Below are positions 45,409 to 55,192 of a DNA stretch of 64,000 bases, one piece after another (positions within the stretch are counted from its first letter, which is position 1; each line of letters begins with the position of its first letter). The position numbers and the translations under genes are program-made. The stretch comes from Pseudomonadota bacterium. Lineage in GTDB: Bacteria; Desulfobacterota; Desulfovibrionia; Desulfovibrionales; Desulfomicrobiaceae. The stretch is from contig JAHIQM010000008.1 in NCBI GenBank assembly GCA_018902545.1, forward strand, positions 1 to 64,000, in the 5' to 3' direction. Under the pieces are notes generated by a model. It had not been told where the DNA came from. It made no database searches and saw nothing but the letters and a program-made list of their open reading frames with translations.

Positions 45409-46779
45409 ATGAGGATACTTGTTTTTCTGCTTTTTCTTCTGACCGGCTGCCACGCCTTCACCCCCGTCCCCGTGCCCGTTCCGGAACTGCCGCAAGCCTA
45501 TCGCGAGTACTCCGGCGAGCATGAAGCGGACCAGCAGTGGTGGCGCGACCTTGGCAGTGACGATCTGAACATGCTGGTGGACGAAGCCCTGCGCTCCGCC
45601 CCGGACATGCGCGTGGCCCTGGCCCGCCTCGATCAGGCGCAGGCGGCGGCGGAAAAGACCGGCAGCGCCCTGTGGCCGACCATAGGCGCCAGCGCCGAGG
45701 CCAGGCGCGCCTGGATCAAGCCCGAGACCGGCAACGTGGCCCAAAGCGACACCTACGACCTTGGGCTCGCGGCCAGTTATGAACTTGATCTGTGGGGCCG
45801 TGTCCGGGCCCTGCGTCAGGCCGATACCCTCAACGTCATGGCCAGCCGTGACGACCTGCGCACCGCGGCCCTGACGTTGAGCGGTGAAATCGCAGGAGCC
45901 TGGATATCCCTGAGTTCGACCCGCCAGCAGCTTGCCGTGCTGGCGGAGCAGCAGCGCACCAACGCGGACATCCTCTCCTCCCTGGAACTGCGTTTCGCCA
46001 ACTCCCTGACCTCGGCCCTGGACGTGCTGCAGCAGCGCGAAGCCATGGCCCAGACCGAAACCATTATTTTCCCTCTGCGGGCTGAAGCAGTGCGTCTTGA
46101 AAACAGGCTCAATCTGCTCCTCGGCAAGGCTCCGGGCACCCTTGACCTCTCCGCCGCGTCAAGCCTGCCCGAGCCCATGCCCATGCCGCAGGCGGGCCTT
46201 CCTGCGGAGTTGCTGCACGAGCGCCCCGATATCCGCGCCGCCAGGGAGCGTCTGCACGAATCGGGCTGGGATCTGGCCGCCGCACGGGCGGACCGCCTGC
46301 CGGCACTGCGCCTGACGGGCAACTTCGAACACAGCGGCAGCGACGCCAGCCGCATCTTCGACAACTGGCTGGCCAACCTGGCCGCGTCGCTGACCGCTCC
46401 CATCATCGACGGCGGCAGCCGCCGGGCCGAGGTTAAACGGCAGGAAGCCGTTCGCCAGGAACGTCTGGCCGCCTACGAAAAAACAGTTTTCACGGCCCTG
46501 TCCGAGGTGGACACGGGTGTGAGCGCCGTCCTCAAACAGATCGACCTGGTGCGCGCCCTCGAAGCGCAGCGGGACGCTGCCCAAGCCGCGCTGACCAGCG
46601 CACGGATCCGCTACCAGAATGGCGTGCTCGACTTCGACACAATGCTGTCCCTGCTCCTCAAGCTGCAGCAACTCGAACGAACCCGGATCAGGGAGCAGGC
46701 CTCCCTCCTGACCCAGCAGACCGGACTTTGCCGGGCCCTGGGCAAGGGCTGGCGTTCCTCTTTTCCCGATGCATCCTGA
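45409..46779 (+). CDS. Outer membrane efflux lipoprotein (NodT/OprM family)
   Basis: 456 residues. The signal peptide ends in lipobox LLTGC, followed by two OEP repeats of long helices (ARLDQAQAAAEKTGSALWPTIGASAEA, ERPDIRAARERL, GSRRAEVKRQEAV). It is the outer membrane channel of a three-part RND pump, and the adaptor and pump genes follow directly. CCGGAG lies upstream of the ATG. Confidence 0.93.
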   Translation: MRILVFLLFLLTGCHAFTPVPVPVPELPQAYREYSGEHEADQQWWRDLGSDDLNMLVDEALRSAPDMRVALARLDQAQAAAEKTGSALWPTIGASAEARRAWIKPETGNVAQSDTYDLGLAASYELDLWGRVRALRQADTLNVMASRDDLRTAALTLSGEIAGAWISLSSTRQQLAVLAEQQRTNADILSSLELRFANSLTSALDVLQQREAMAQTETIIFPLRAEAVRLENRLNLLLGKAPGTLDLSAASSLPEPMPMPQAGLPAELLHERPDIRAARERLHESGWDLAAARADRLPALRLTGNFEHSGSDASRIFDNWLANLAASLTAPIIDGGSRRAEVKRQEAVRQERLAAYEKTVFTALSEVDTGVSAVLKQIDLVRALEAQRDAAQAALTSARIRYQNGVLDFDTMLSLLLKLQQLERTRIREQASLLTQQTGLCRALGKGWRSSFPDAS

Positions 46780-46797
46780 AAACAAAGCGATATAGCC

Positions 46798-47979
46798 ATG
46801 ATAATACCTGAATGCGACTCCACCAAGCCCATGTCTCCTAAAATAAAGATGCTCATCCTTGTTCTGGCCCTGCTGGTGCTTGGGGCCGGGATTTTCACGG
46901 CGGTGCGTTTCATCAAGACGCGCCCCAAGCCCCCGCAACGCCCACCGGCTGTCATCGCGCCGCTGATCGAGACGGTCGCCGTCGCGGCGGGTGACGAGAC
47001 GGTGGTCATCAGGGCGTTGGGCACGGTCGTACCTGCGCGACAGACCCAGATCCGGGCCGAGGTGGCCGGTGTCGTCCGTGAAATCGCACCCGGCTTCCTG
47101 CCCGGCGCGACAGTGGCCGGAGCAAGCCCCCTGCTGCGACTGGTCGACGACGACTTCCGTCTGTCCGTGGCCGGGAGAGAGGCAGATCTTGAAAACGTCC
47201 GGGCCGCACTCGAACTTGAACAGGGATACCAAGAGGTGGCCCGGCACGAATGGGACCTGCTCGCCATGACCGGCAAGGCCGGAGAGAGTCCGGATCTTGC
47301 ACTGCGAAAACCGCAACTGGCCCAGGCCAGGGCCAAGGTGCGCCAATCCGAGGCGGCCCTGGAACAGGCGCGCCTGGACCTGAAACGGACCACGATAAGT
47401 GCGCCCTTCACCGCCCTGGTCCTCGACAAGCACGTGGAGGTCGGCTCCAGGGTTTCCATCACCGATACCCTGGCTACCCTGGTCGATACCCGTGAATACT
47501 GGATCGAAGCCACCGTCGCGGTGGACCGTCTGCCCTGGATCACGCTGCCCTCAAAAGATGGCCAGGGCTCGGCGGTACGCATCCGCTCCCAGGCCAGCGG
47601 GGCCGAGCGCGAGGGACGCATTCTGCGCCTGCGCGGAGATCTGGAGGAGCAAGGGCGGCTGGCCCGGATGCAGATATCCCTGCCCGCCCCTCTTGATGCC
47701 CTGCCCGCCCCCATCCTGCTGGGAGAGTACGTGCGCCTTGAAATCGAAGGCCGGCGGCTTGAAAACGTGATCCGCCTGCCCAGATCCGCCCTGCGCGAAA
47801 ACGACACGGTTTGGACCGTCCACAACGCAACCCTGGCCATCCGGCAGGCCGAGATCGCCTGGCGCGACACGGACTGGGTTCTGATCTCGGGCGGGCTCGA
47901 TTCCGGCGACATTGTGGTGACCAGCGATCTGAGCACCCCCATCGACGGCATGCCCGTCACCCTCGGTCAGGAAAGGTAG
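46798..47979 (+). CDS. RND efflux periplasmic adaptor
   Basis: 393 residues. A membrane anchor (about 15-38) is followed by lipoyl-like halves (VVPARQTQIRAEVAGVVREIAPGF), a helical hairpin (about 110-185), a beta barrel and a membrane-proximal domain. HlyD/MexH-like. It bridges the inner membrane pump and the outer membrane channel. The start is uncertain; Met12 at 46831 is an alternative. Confidence 0.92.
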   Translation: MIIPECDSTKPMSPKIKMLILVLALLVLGAGIFTAVRFIKTRPKPPQRPPAVIAPLIETVAVAAGDETVVIRALGTVVPARQTQIRAEVAGVVREIAPGFLPGATVAGASPLLRLVDDDFRLSVAGREADLENVRAALELEQGYQEVARHEWDLLAMTGKAGESPDLALRKPQLAQARAKVRQSEAALEQARLDLKRTTISAPFTALVLDKHVEVGSRVSITDTLATLVDTREYWIEATVAVDRLPWITLPSKDGQGSAVRIRSQASGAEREGRILRLRGDLEEQGRLARMQISLPAPLDALPAPILLGEYVRLEIEGRRLENVIRLPRSALRENDTVWTVHNATLAIRQAEIAWRDTDWVLISGGLDSGDIVVTSDLSTPIDGMPVTLGQER

Positions 47980-47983
47980 GCTC

Positions 47984-50900
47984 ATGCGCGACAGAATCCA
48001 GCACGGCCCCATCGCCTGGATGGCCGCCAACCCGGTGGCCGCCAACCTGATCATGCTCATCTGTCTGCTCGGCGGACTGATCATGACCACCAGGATCAAA
48101 CAGGAAGTCTTTCCCGAATTCGAGTCCGAGATCGTGACCGTCTCCGTGGCCTATCCCGGAGCCAGCCCGGAAGAAGTGGAAAAAGGGATTGTCCTGGCTA
48201 TCGAGGAACGAGTCACGGGTCTGGACGGAATCAAGAAAGTCACGTCCTCCTCCGTGGAAGGAGTGGGCTCGGTCACCGTCGAGGCCCTCAAGGGCACCGA
48301 CATGGAACGCCTGTCCCAGGACGTGAAGGGCGAGGTGGACCGCATCTCGTCTTTCCCGGAAGACGCCGAGACTCCGAGGGTGGTCATCGCCTCCAGTCAG
48401 CGCCGGACCATGTCCATCGCCGTTTACGGAGATCTGGAAGAGCGTGTTCTGCGTGAAATGGCCGAAACCGTGCGCGACGAACTCCTGCAGGATCCGGAAA
48501 TCACCCGCATCGACCTTAGCGGCGCGCGGGATATGGAAATCAGCATCGAAATTTCCAAGGACGCCCTGCGCGCCCATGGTCTGACCCTGCGGCAGGTCGC
48601 GGACATTATCGGCCGCTCTGCCCTGGAACTGCCCGGTGGCAGTGTCAAGACAAGCCAGGGGGAAATCCTGGTGCGGGTCAAAGACCGGCGCGAACTGGGC
48701 CGGGAGTTCGCGAGCCTGCCGGTCATCACCACTCCCGAAGGATCGGTGGTCCGCCTGGAGGATCTGGGACGCATCACCGACGGATTCGCGGACACGGACC
48801 TCTTCGCCCGCTACAACAATCAACCGGCCATTCTGCTCGACGTCTTCCGCGTGGGGGACCAGACGCCCATCTCCGTCTCCGACGCCGTCAAAGGCCACAT
48901 GGACCGCCTGAGCCAGACCTTGCCCCCAGGCGTATACCTCTCCAAACGCAACGACAGCTCCGACATCTTTCGCCAGCGCATGGACCTGCTGACCCGCAAC
49001 GGCATCATGGGTCTTTGCCTGGTTTTTCTCCTGTTGGCCGTTTTTCTGGAAATCCGCCTGGCCTTCTGGGTCAGCCTGGGCATCCCCATCTCCATCATGG
49101 GATCGTTCCTGATCCTGCCCGGCCTTGGCGTAAGCATCAACATGGTCTCCATGTTCGCCTTCATCATCACGTTGGGCATCGTGGTCGACGACGCCATCGT
49201 GGTCGGCGAAAACGTATACCAGCACAGGGAGCAGGGACTCTCACCCCTCAAGGCCGCCATAACGGGCACAAGGGAGGTGGTCATGCCCGTCACCTTCTCG
49301 GTGCTGACCAATGTCGTGGCCTTCGTGCCCATGCTCTTCGTGCCCGGAGTGCTGGGCCGCGTCTTCGGCGTCTTGCCGGCGGTGGTTGTCAGCGTCTTTA
49401 TCATCTCATTGGTTGAAAGCCTCTTTGTCCTGCCCTCCCACCTCGGGCACCTCAAATCCGGCGGCAAATCCCGGCTCGCCTTCTTGCACAAGGCCCAGGC
49501 CAAGTTCAGCTCCGGGTTCAAATACGTGGTCGCCACCTTCATCTCGCCCCTGCTCATGCTGACCATTCGCCTGCGCTACCTGACTCTGGCCGTGGCTGTG
49601 GCCGTGCTCACGGCAACCGTTGGGTACGTGGCCAGCGGGCGCATGGGCATCGTCATGTTCCCCAAGGTCGAGGCGGACTACGCCTATGTCGAGCTGGCCA
49701 TGCCCTTCGGCACGCCGGTGGCCCGCACCGAGGCGGCCATCGACCGCATGGTCCGCATCGCCGAAGATCTGGCCCGTGAGCATGGGGGCGAAGAACAGGT
49801 TGAAGGAATCTACTCCCAGGTCGGCATGGGTTCCGGAGGGCATCAGGGCTCGGTGCGGGTTTTTCTGACCCCGCCCGAACAGCGCACCCTGCCCACCGCG
49901 GAGTTCACCGACCTGTGGCGGCAGCGCGTGGGGGCCATCGCCGGAACCGAATTCCTCAAATTCGAGTCGGACCGCGGCGGGCCGGGATCGGGCGCGGCCC
50001 TGACCATTGAACTGTCGCATCGCTCCACGAGTGTTCTGGAAAAAGCCAGCGGGGATCTGGCCGAGGCCTTGGGGAAGTATGCCCAGGTTTCGGACATTGA
50101 TGACGGATTTTCTGCCGGCAAGACGCAACTCGATTTTCGCATCCGCCCCGAGGGGTTAAGTCTGGGCCTGACCTCCCAGGAAGTCGCCCGCCAGATCCGG
50201 GCGGCGTTCTACGGAGCCGAAGCCCTGCGGCAGCAGCGCGGACGCAACGAAGTGAAAGTCATGGTCCGACTGCCGCAAAACGAACGGGTCTCGCTGCAGG
50301 ACATCGAGGATTTCCTGGTGCGCACGCCAGCCGGGACAAGCGTGCTGTTGCGCGAGGTGGCCGATGTAAACAAAGGTCATTCCTACACCAGTATCGACCG
50401 CCGCGACGGCCGCCGGGTCATCTCCGTCACTGCCGACGTGACACCGCGCTCCGAGGCCGCCGCGATCACCAGCGTTCTCAGACAGAACTATCTGCCCAAA
50501 ATGCAGGAACGCTATCAGGGCCTGGAATTCAGTTTCGAGGGCAGGCAGGCGGAAATCCAGGAAGGCGTCGGGGCGCTCCTGATCGGGCTGGGCATGGCCT
50601 GCCTGTGCATTTTCGCCCTGCTGGCCATTCCGCTGCGCAGCTACGTGCAACCCCTGATCATCATGACCAGCATCCCCTTTGGCGTGGTCGGCGCGATTTT
50701 CGGACACCTGATCATGGGCTACAGCCTGAGCCTGGTTTCCATTTTCGGAATAGTGGCCCTGTCCGGGGTGGTGGTCAACGCGTCCCTGGTGCTCATTGAC
50801 TGCGCCAATGGCAAACGCCGTCTCGGACAATCCGCCCTGGCCTCCATTCATCTGGCCACAGTTCAGCGCTTCCGGCCCATTCTGCTGACCACGGTGACCA

Positions 50901-51082
50901 CCTTCTGCGGCCTGGCACCCATGATCTGGGAGACCTCAAGACAGGCGAGGTTCCTTATCCCCATGGCCCTGTCGCTCGGGTTCGGCATCGTTTTCTCGAC
51001 CTTTATCACGCTCGGCATCGTGCCGTCGCTGTACATGGTCCTGGAAGACATAAAGCGCTTCGGGCGCTCACTGGTCAAATAA
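47984..51082 (+). CDS. RND-family efflux pump
   Basis: 1032 residues with twelve membrane helices in two halves. The first membrane helix starts at NPVAANLIMLICLLGG, the helix-4 segment GIVVDDAIVVGENV carries the proton-relay Asp pair, and large periplasmic loops follow helices 1 and 7. The form (PGASPEEVEKGIVLAIEERVTGLDGIKKV) is HAE-1-like, of the subgroup common in deltaproteobacteria. Substrate unknown. Preceded by the adaptor and outer membrane channel genes, and followed after 9 bases by a 35-residue membrane peptide. Confidence 0.94.
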   Translation: MRDRIQHGPIAWMAANPVAANLIMLICLLGGLIMTTRIKQEVFPEFESEIVTVSVAYPGASPEEVEKGIVLAIEERVTGLDGIKKVTSSSVEGVGSVTVEALKGTDMERLSQDVKGEVDRISSFPEDAETPRVVIASSQRRTMSIAVYGDLEERVLREMAETVRDELLQDPEITRIDLSGARDMEISIEISKDALRAHGLTLRQVADIIGRSALELPGGSVKTSQGEILVRVKDRRELGREFASLPVITTPEGSVVRLEDLGRITDGFADTDLFARYNNQPAILLDVFRVGDQTPISVSDAVKGHMDRLSQTLPPGVYLSKRNDSSDIFRQRMDLLTRNGIMGLCLVFLLLAVFLEIRLAFWVSLGIPISIMGSFLILPGLGVSINMVSMFAFIITLGIVVDDAIVVGENVYQHREQGLSPLKAAITGTREVVMPVTFSVLTNVVAFVPMLFVPGVLGRVFGVLPAVVVSVFIISLVESLFVLPSHLGHLKSGGKSRLAFLHKAQAKFSSGFKYVVATFISPLLMLTIRLRYLTLAVAVAVLTATVGYVASGRMGIVMFPKVEADYAYVELAMPFGTPVARTEAAIDRMVRIAEDLAREHGGEEQVEGIYSQVGMGSGGHQGSVRVFLTPPEQRTLPTAEFTDLWRQRVGAIAGTEFLKFESDRGGPGSGAALTIELSHRSTSVLEKASGDLAEALGKYAQVSDIDDGFSAGKTQLDFRIRPEGLSLGLTSQEVARQIRAAFYGAEALRQQRGRNEVKVMVRLPQNERVSLQDIEDFLVRTPAGTSVLLREVADVNKGHSYTSIDRRDGRRVISVTADVTPRSEAAAITSVLRQNYLPKMQERYQGLEFSFEGRQAEIQEGVGALLIGLGMACLCIFALLAIPLRSYVQPLIIMTSIPFGVVGAIFGHLIMGYSLSLVSIFGIVALSGVVVNASLVLIDCANGKRRLGQSALASIHLATVQRFRPILLTTVTTFCGLAPMIWETSRQARFLIPMALSLGFGIVFSTFITLGIVPSLYMVLEDIKRFGRSLVK

Positions 51083-51091
51083 GGAGGAATT

Positions 51092-51199
51092 GTGGAGCTT
51101 GGAGTACTGATTCTGCTGGCCGCTGCGGCCGGAGCGCTTGGCTGGTTCTGGATGGACGGCGTGGCCAGCGGCGAACGCCTGATGAAAGGCCGCTCCTGA
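51092..51199 (+). CDS. 35-residue single-helix membrane peptide behind the RND pump
   Basis: Too short for the ORF track. A perfect ribosome binding site AAGGAGGA sits six bases before GTG. The frame reads MELGVLILLAAAAGALGWFWMDG, then VASGERLMKGRS and stop. It has one hydrophobic helix with a Trp/Phe belt and a basic tail. It starts 9 bases after the pump stop. It could be a small pump-associated protein (AcrZ-like in concept, not in sequence). Confidence 0.7.
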   Translation: MELGVLILLAAAAGALGWFWMDGVASGERLMKGRS

Positions 51200-51286
51200 G
51201 GCGTGCCGCATCCTCTTCCGGCGGAAGAGGCAAAAGACGAAGATCAGGATTTAGGAACCAAAGGGCGTTGATCCAGCCCGGAGAGC

Positions 51287-51313
51287 AAAAAAAAACCCTG
51301 CCAGGCAGGGTTT
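51287..51313 (-). terminator. Intrinsic terminator of the RRM gene
   Basis: AACCCTGCC / GGCAGGGTT with a short loop, followed on the minus strand by nine Ts. Confidence 0.9.
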
Positions 51314-51333
51314 CAAGGCTCAGATCGACGCGA

Positions 51334-51603
51334 CTACCATCTGGGCCGGCGTTCACGCTCGGGACGGGGACGGGCTTCGTTGACCTTCAGAGAACGTCCG
51401 CCGTAATCGGCGCCATCGAGAGCGGCAATGGCTTCTTCAGCGCCGCTCTCCATTTCCACAAATCCAAATCCACGGGCTCTGCCTGTCTCACGGTCGGAAA
51501 TGAGTTTAACATTTGCAACCTGTCCGTACGTTGCAAACAGCGTTTCCACGTCCTGCTCGGTGGCACTCCAGGGCAGGTTTCCGACATAAATGTTCTTCGA
51601 CAT
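51334..51603 (-). CDS. RRM-type RNA-binding protein
   Basis: 89 residues, a single RNA recognition motif with RNP2 IYVGNL and RNP1 RGFGFVEM, followed by an Arg-rich tail. Such proteins are common in cyanobacteria and many deltaproteobacteria and may act in cold response or RNA handling. AGGAGA lies upstream of the ATG. It is alone between its own terminator and a 298-base gap. Confidence 0.95.
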   Translation of the reverse strand: MSKNIYVGNLPWSATEQDVETLFATYGQVANVKLISDRETGRARGFGFVEMESGAEEAIAALDGADYGGRSLKVNEARPRPERERRPRW

Positions 51604-51901
51604 GATGCACTTGTCTCCTGTAAAAAAACTGAAAACTCCAGGTTGAGTCTCCCATCGGATCTGTCGCGCCTTTGGGCCAAAACCCTTCCCGTCTCCTCGT
51701 ACCTCGCACCAACCGGGATGGTTGATACATGGCTATGGAAAATACGTACTTTAAAAAAAAGAGGCAAGAGTTTATTTAAAAGTCTGCATACAAAATCAGA
51801 CCTTCTTTCCTACTTTCCAAGCAGGCCGGATTACGGCATTTCCCTGTGAATTCTTCTTTTTAGAGATTGATAAAGCTATACTTATTTATTATTGATTATC
51901 G
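51604..51901. other. Intergenic region between divergent RRM and glycyl-radical activase genes
   Basis: About 300 bases, AT-rich towards the right end. It must hold promoters for both sides, but I can point to no clear consensus pair, and no ORF or RNA is recognised. Confidence 0.5.
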
Positions 51902-52822
51902 ATGCCAATAAACAACTCCCCTTCCGGTACCATTTTCGCCATCAAGCGCTACGCCCTGCACGACGGACCGGATCTGCGCGTGACGGTTTTTCTCCAGGGC
52001 TGTCCCCTGTCCTGCCGCTGGTGCCACAACCCCGAAAGCTTACACTCCTCACCGCTCATGCTGACCGTCCCGGGAAAATGTGTCGGCTGCGGAGAGTGCG
52101 TCCCGGCCTGCCCGCAAGGCGCGCTCTTCCCCGGCAGCGGCGGCATGGTCCGGGATCAGGAAGCCTGCATCGCCTGCGGGCTTTGCGCCGAAGTCTGCCC
52201 GGCTCTGGCCCACGAATGCGTGGGCATGAAACGCTCGGTTGAAGACGTGATGGTCGAGATTAAAAAGGAAATCCCCTTTTTCGCCGAAGGCAGCGGCGGG
52301 GTGACCTTCTCCGGCGGCGAGCCGTTGGCCCAGCCCGATTACCTGGAAGCCCTGCTGCGGGCCTGCGGAGACCTGGACCTGCACCGCGCTGTAGACACCA
52401 GCGGATTCGCCACCCCCGGAACGATCACGCGCATAGCCCGGCATACGGACCTTTTTCTTTACGACATAAAACACATGGACCCGGCCGCCCATCGCCGTGC
52501 CACCGGGGTGGACAATGCCCTGATCCTTTCAAATCTGCGTCTGCTGGCAAACAGCGGGGCGCGGATCGGCCTCAGGCTCCCGCTCATCCCGGGAATTAAC
52601 GACGACCAGGAAAACATCCGCGCCACGGGGCTTTTCGCCGCGTCCCTGCCGGACACCCAGACCATCGACGTACTCCCTTACCACGCCTCGGCCAGGGGGA
52701 AATACGCCAAACTCGGCCTGACCTATCCGGGCGACGACATCCCTCCCTCCGAGACCGGAGACGTGGAGAAGGCCGTGAACATCTTGCAGGATTGCGGACT
52801 CACCGTCCGCATTGGAGGATAG
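51902..52822 (+). CDS. Glycyl-radical enzyme activating enzyme (radical SAM)
   Basis: 306 residues. The radical SAM cluster is Cys34-Cys38-Cys41 (CPLSCRWC). An inserted ferredoxin-like part (about 55-105) has two more clusters, CVGCGECVPACP and CIACGLCAEVCP. GGVTFSGGEPL is the SAM-binding GGE segment. It makes the glycyl radical on the next gene product, which starts at the base after its stop. Activases with the two extra clusters go with dehydratase-type glycyl radical enzymes rather than with PflB. No clear ribosome binding site is visible. Confidence 0.93.
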   Translation: MPINNSPSGTIFAIKRYALHDGPDLRVTVFLQGCPLSCRWCHNPESLHSSPLMLTVPGKCVGCGECVPACPQGALFPGSGGMVRDQEACIACGLCAEVCPALAHECVGMKRSVEDVMVEIKKEIPFFAEGSGGVTFSGGEPLAQPDYLEALLRACGDLDLHRAVDTSGFATPGTITRIARHTDLFLYDIKHMDPAAHRRATGVDNALILSNLRLLANSGARIGLRLPLIPGINDDQENIRATGLFAASLPDTQTIDVLPYHASARGKYAKLGLTYPGDDIPPSETGDVEKAVNILQDCGLTVRIGG

Positions 52823-55183
52823 ATGAACCAGAGAATAGAGCACCTGCGCGAGGAAAGCTTCGCCGCCGAACCGTCCATTTCCATCGAACGAGCCCTGCTC
52901 GAAACAGCGTTCTACCGCGAAAACTTCGGCAAACACTCCCTGCCCGTGCTCCGAGCTCTGGTCTTCAAGGACCAGTGCGAGAAGAAAGCCATCTATCTCG
53001 GCGACGGCGAACTCATCGTCGGCGAGCGCGGCCCCGCGCCCAAATGCGTGCCGACCTTTCCCGAACTAACCTGCCACTCGGCCTCGGACCTGCGCGTGCT
53101 CGCGACCCGGCCCATGACCCGCTACCATGTGTCGGAGGACGACATCGCAACCTACGAACGCGAGGTCATCCCCTACTGGACGGGCCGCTCCATGCGCGAT
53201 CGCGTCTTCTCCCATATCCCGGACGAATGGCGGGCAGCCTACGAGGCAGGCCTCTTCACCGAATTCATGGAGCAGCGCGCCCCCGGCCATACCGCCCTTG
53301 ACGGAACGATCTACGAGATGGGCATGCTCGACTTCAAAAATCGCATCGCCGAACGTCTGAGCCGCCTCGATTATTTAAATGATCCCCTGGCCTCGGACCG
53401 GGCCGAGCAACTTCGGGCCATGGACATCGCCTGCGACGCGGCGGTGATCTTTGCCGAGCGTCACGCCAACCTTGCCTGGGAAAAGGCCAAGGCCGAGCCG
53501 GACCAGACACGCAAGTCCGAACTCATGCGCATCGTCGAAGTCTGCCGCCGCGTTCCGGCCGAGGCTCCCCGCGATTTTTGGGAGGCGCTGCAGATGTACT
53601 GGTTCGTGCATCTGGGCACCATCACCGAACTCAACGGCTGGGACGCCATGACTCCAGGACACCTCGACCAGCACCTGGCCCCCTTCTATGAAAAAGGGCT
53701 CGCCGACGGCACCCTGACCCGCGAAGCGGCCAAAGAGCTGCTCTGCTGCCTGTGGATAAAGGTCAACAACCACCCGGCCCCGCCCAAAGTCGGCGTCACA
53801 GCAAAAGAAAGCGGCACCTACAACGACTTCACCAACATCAATCTCGGAGGCCTCCGGCGCGACGGCTCCGACGGAGTCAGCGAACTCTCCTACCTCATCC
53901 TGGAAGTGGTCGACGAATTAAAACTCCTGCAGCCCCAGACCAGCGTACACATCAGCCAAAAGACGCCGGACCGGTTTCTCAAAGCTGCCGCGCGGGTCAT
54001 CAGACAGGGCTACGGCTACCCGTCGATCTTCAACACCGACGCCGTGGTCATGGAACAAATGCGCGTCGGCAAAACCGTTGAAGACGCCCGCGAAGGAGGC
54101 TGCTCAGGCTGCATCGAGACCGGGGCCTTCGGCAAGGAAGCCTACATCCTGACCGGCTATCTGAACGTGCCCAAAGTCCTGGAACTGGCTCTGAACGACG
54201 GCCACGACCAGCTGACCGGCCAGCAGATCGGTCCACGGACCGGCGACGCAAGCGCGTTTTCGAGCTTCGAAGATCTCTACAACGCTTTCACCCTCCAACT
54301 CGACTGGGTCGTGGACCTCAAGGTGCGCGTCAACAACTACATCGAGCGCATGTACGCCACCCACTCCCCCGCGCCCTTCCTGTCCACAGTCATCCACGAC
54401 TGCATCGAAAAGGGCCGGGACTATTACGACGGCGGTCCGCGCTACAACACCAACTACATCCAGTGCTGCGGCATCGGCACGGTCACCGACAGCCTGTCCG
54501 CCATCAAGACCCACGTCTTTGACGCCGGGACCGTCTCCATGCACAAACTTACCCAGGCGCTGCAATCCAATTTCGAAGGCTCCGAAGCCCTGCGCCTGAA
54601 GCTCTGGAACAAGACGCCCTTCTTCGGCAACGATGACGACCGGGCAGACGACATCATGCGCCGCGTCTACGATTCGCTCTTCACGGCCATCGACGGACGC
54701 CCCAACACCAAGGGCACCGGCTACCATCTGAACATGCTCTCCACCACCTGCCACGTCTATTTCGGCAAGATGCTCGGAGCCTCAGCCAATGGCCGCCTGG
54801 CCCATCTGCCCGAGTCCGATGGCACGTCTCCCTCCCACGGCGCAGACAAAAACGGTCCCACGGCCGTGGTCAAGTCGCTCTCGAAAATGGACCAGATCAA
54901 GTCCGGCGGCACCCTCCTCAACCAACGCTTCCTGCCAGACGTCCTCAAAACCGACCAGGACCTGGACAAGCTCACCCAACTGGTGCGCACCTACTTCCGC
55001 CTCGGCGGACATCACATCCAGTTCAACGTGGTCGACACCGCCACCCTGCGCCAAGCCCAGACCAGCCCCGATGAACACCGCAACCTCCTGGTCCGCGTAG
55101 CCGGATACAGCGACTACTTCGTAGACCTCGACCTCGACCACCAAGAGGAAATCATCCGACGGACCGAACAGGAAACAGCGTAG
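52823..55183 (+). CDS. hypD: Glycyl-radical enzyme, probable trans-4-hydroxy-L-proline dehydratase
   Basis: 786 residues with radical Gly761 in VRVAGYSDYF and thiyl Cys430-x-Glu432 in SGCIETG; the CxE form marks dehydratase-type enzymes and excludes PflB (CC). As I recall C. difficile HypD, its key residues are His160, Asp278, Ser334, Asp339, Phe340, Cys434, Glu436, Tyr450, Thr645 and Gly765. All ten are found here four positions earlier (His156, Asp274, Ser330, Asp335, Phe336, Cys430, Glu432, Tyr446, Thr641, Gly761), a remarkable match. The product would be pyrroline-5-carboxylate. RBS TTGGAGG. No proC is in the window; an amino acid ABC transporter follows 490 bases on. Confidence 0.85.
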   Translation: MNQRIEHLREESFAAEPSISIERALLETAFYRENFGKHSLPVLRALVFKDQCEKKAIYLGDGELIVGERGPAPKCVPTFPELTCHSASDLRVLATRPMTRYHVSEDDIATYEREVIPYWTGRSMRDRVFSHIPDEWRAAYEAGLFTEFMEQRAPGHTALDGTIYEMGMLDFKNRIAERLSRLDYLNDPLASDRAEQLRAMDIACDAAVIFAERHANLAWEKAKAEPDQTRKSELMRIVEVCRRVPAEAPRDFWEALQMYWFVHLGTITELNGWDAMTPGHLDQHLAPFYEKGLADGTLTREAAKELLCCLWIKVNNHPAPPKVGVTAKESGTYNDFTNINLGGLRRDGSDGVSELSYLILEVVDELKLLQPQTSVHISQKTPDRFLKAAARVIRQGYGYPSIFNTDAVVMEQMRVGKTVEDAREGGCSGCIETGAFGKEAYILTGYLNVPKVLELALNDGHDQLTGQQIGPRTGDASAFSSFEDLYNAFTLQLDWVVDLKVRVNNYIERMYATHSPAPFLSTVIHDCIEKGRDYYDGGPRYNTNYIQCCGIGTVTDSLSAIKTHVFDAGTVSMHKLTQALQSNFEGSEALRLKLWNKTPFFGNDDDRADDIMRRVYDSLFTAIDGRPNTKGTGYHLNMLSTTCHVYFGKMLGASANGRLAHLPESDGTSPSHGADKNGPTAVVKSLSKMDQIKSGGTLLNQRFLPDVLKTDQDLDKLTQLVRTYFRLGGHHIQFNVVDTATLRQAQTSPDEHRNLLVRVAGYSDYFVDLDLDHQEEIIRRTEQETA

Positions 55184-55192
55184 GGAGAAAAG

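Noticed and set aside
52823-55183. Glycyl-radical enzyme as pyruvate formate-lyase, choline TMA-lyase or isethionate sulfite-lyase
   Set aside because: PflB needs a Cys-Cys pair, and here it is Cys-Ile-Glu. No cut or sulfonate genes are near, and the HypD active-site residues all match in constant register. Isethionate lyase, tempting in a sulfur bacterium, is usually longer (about 830 residues as I recall).
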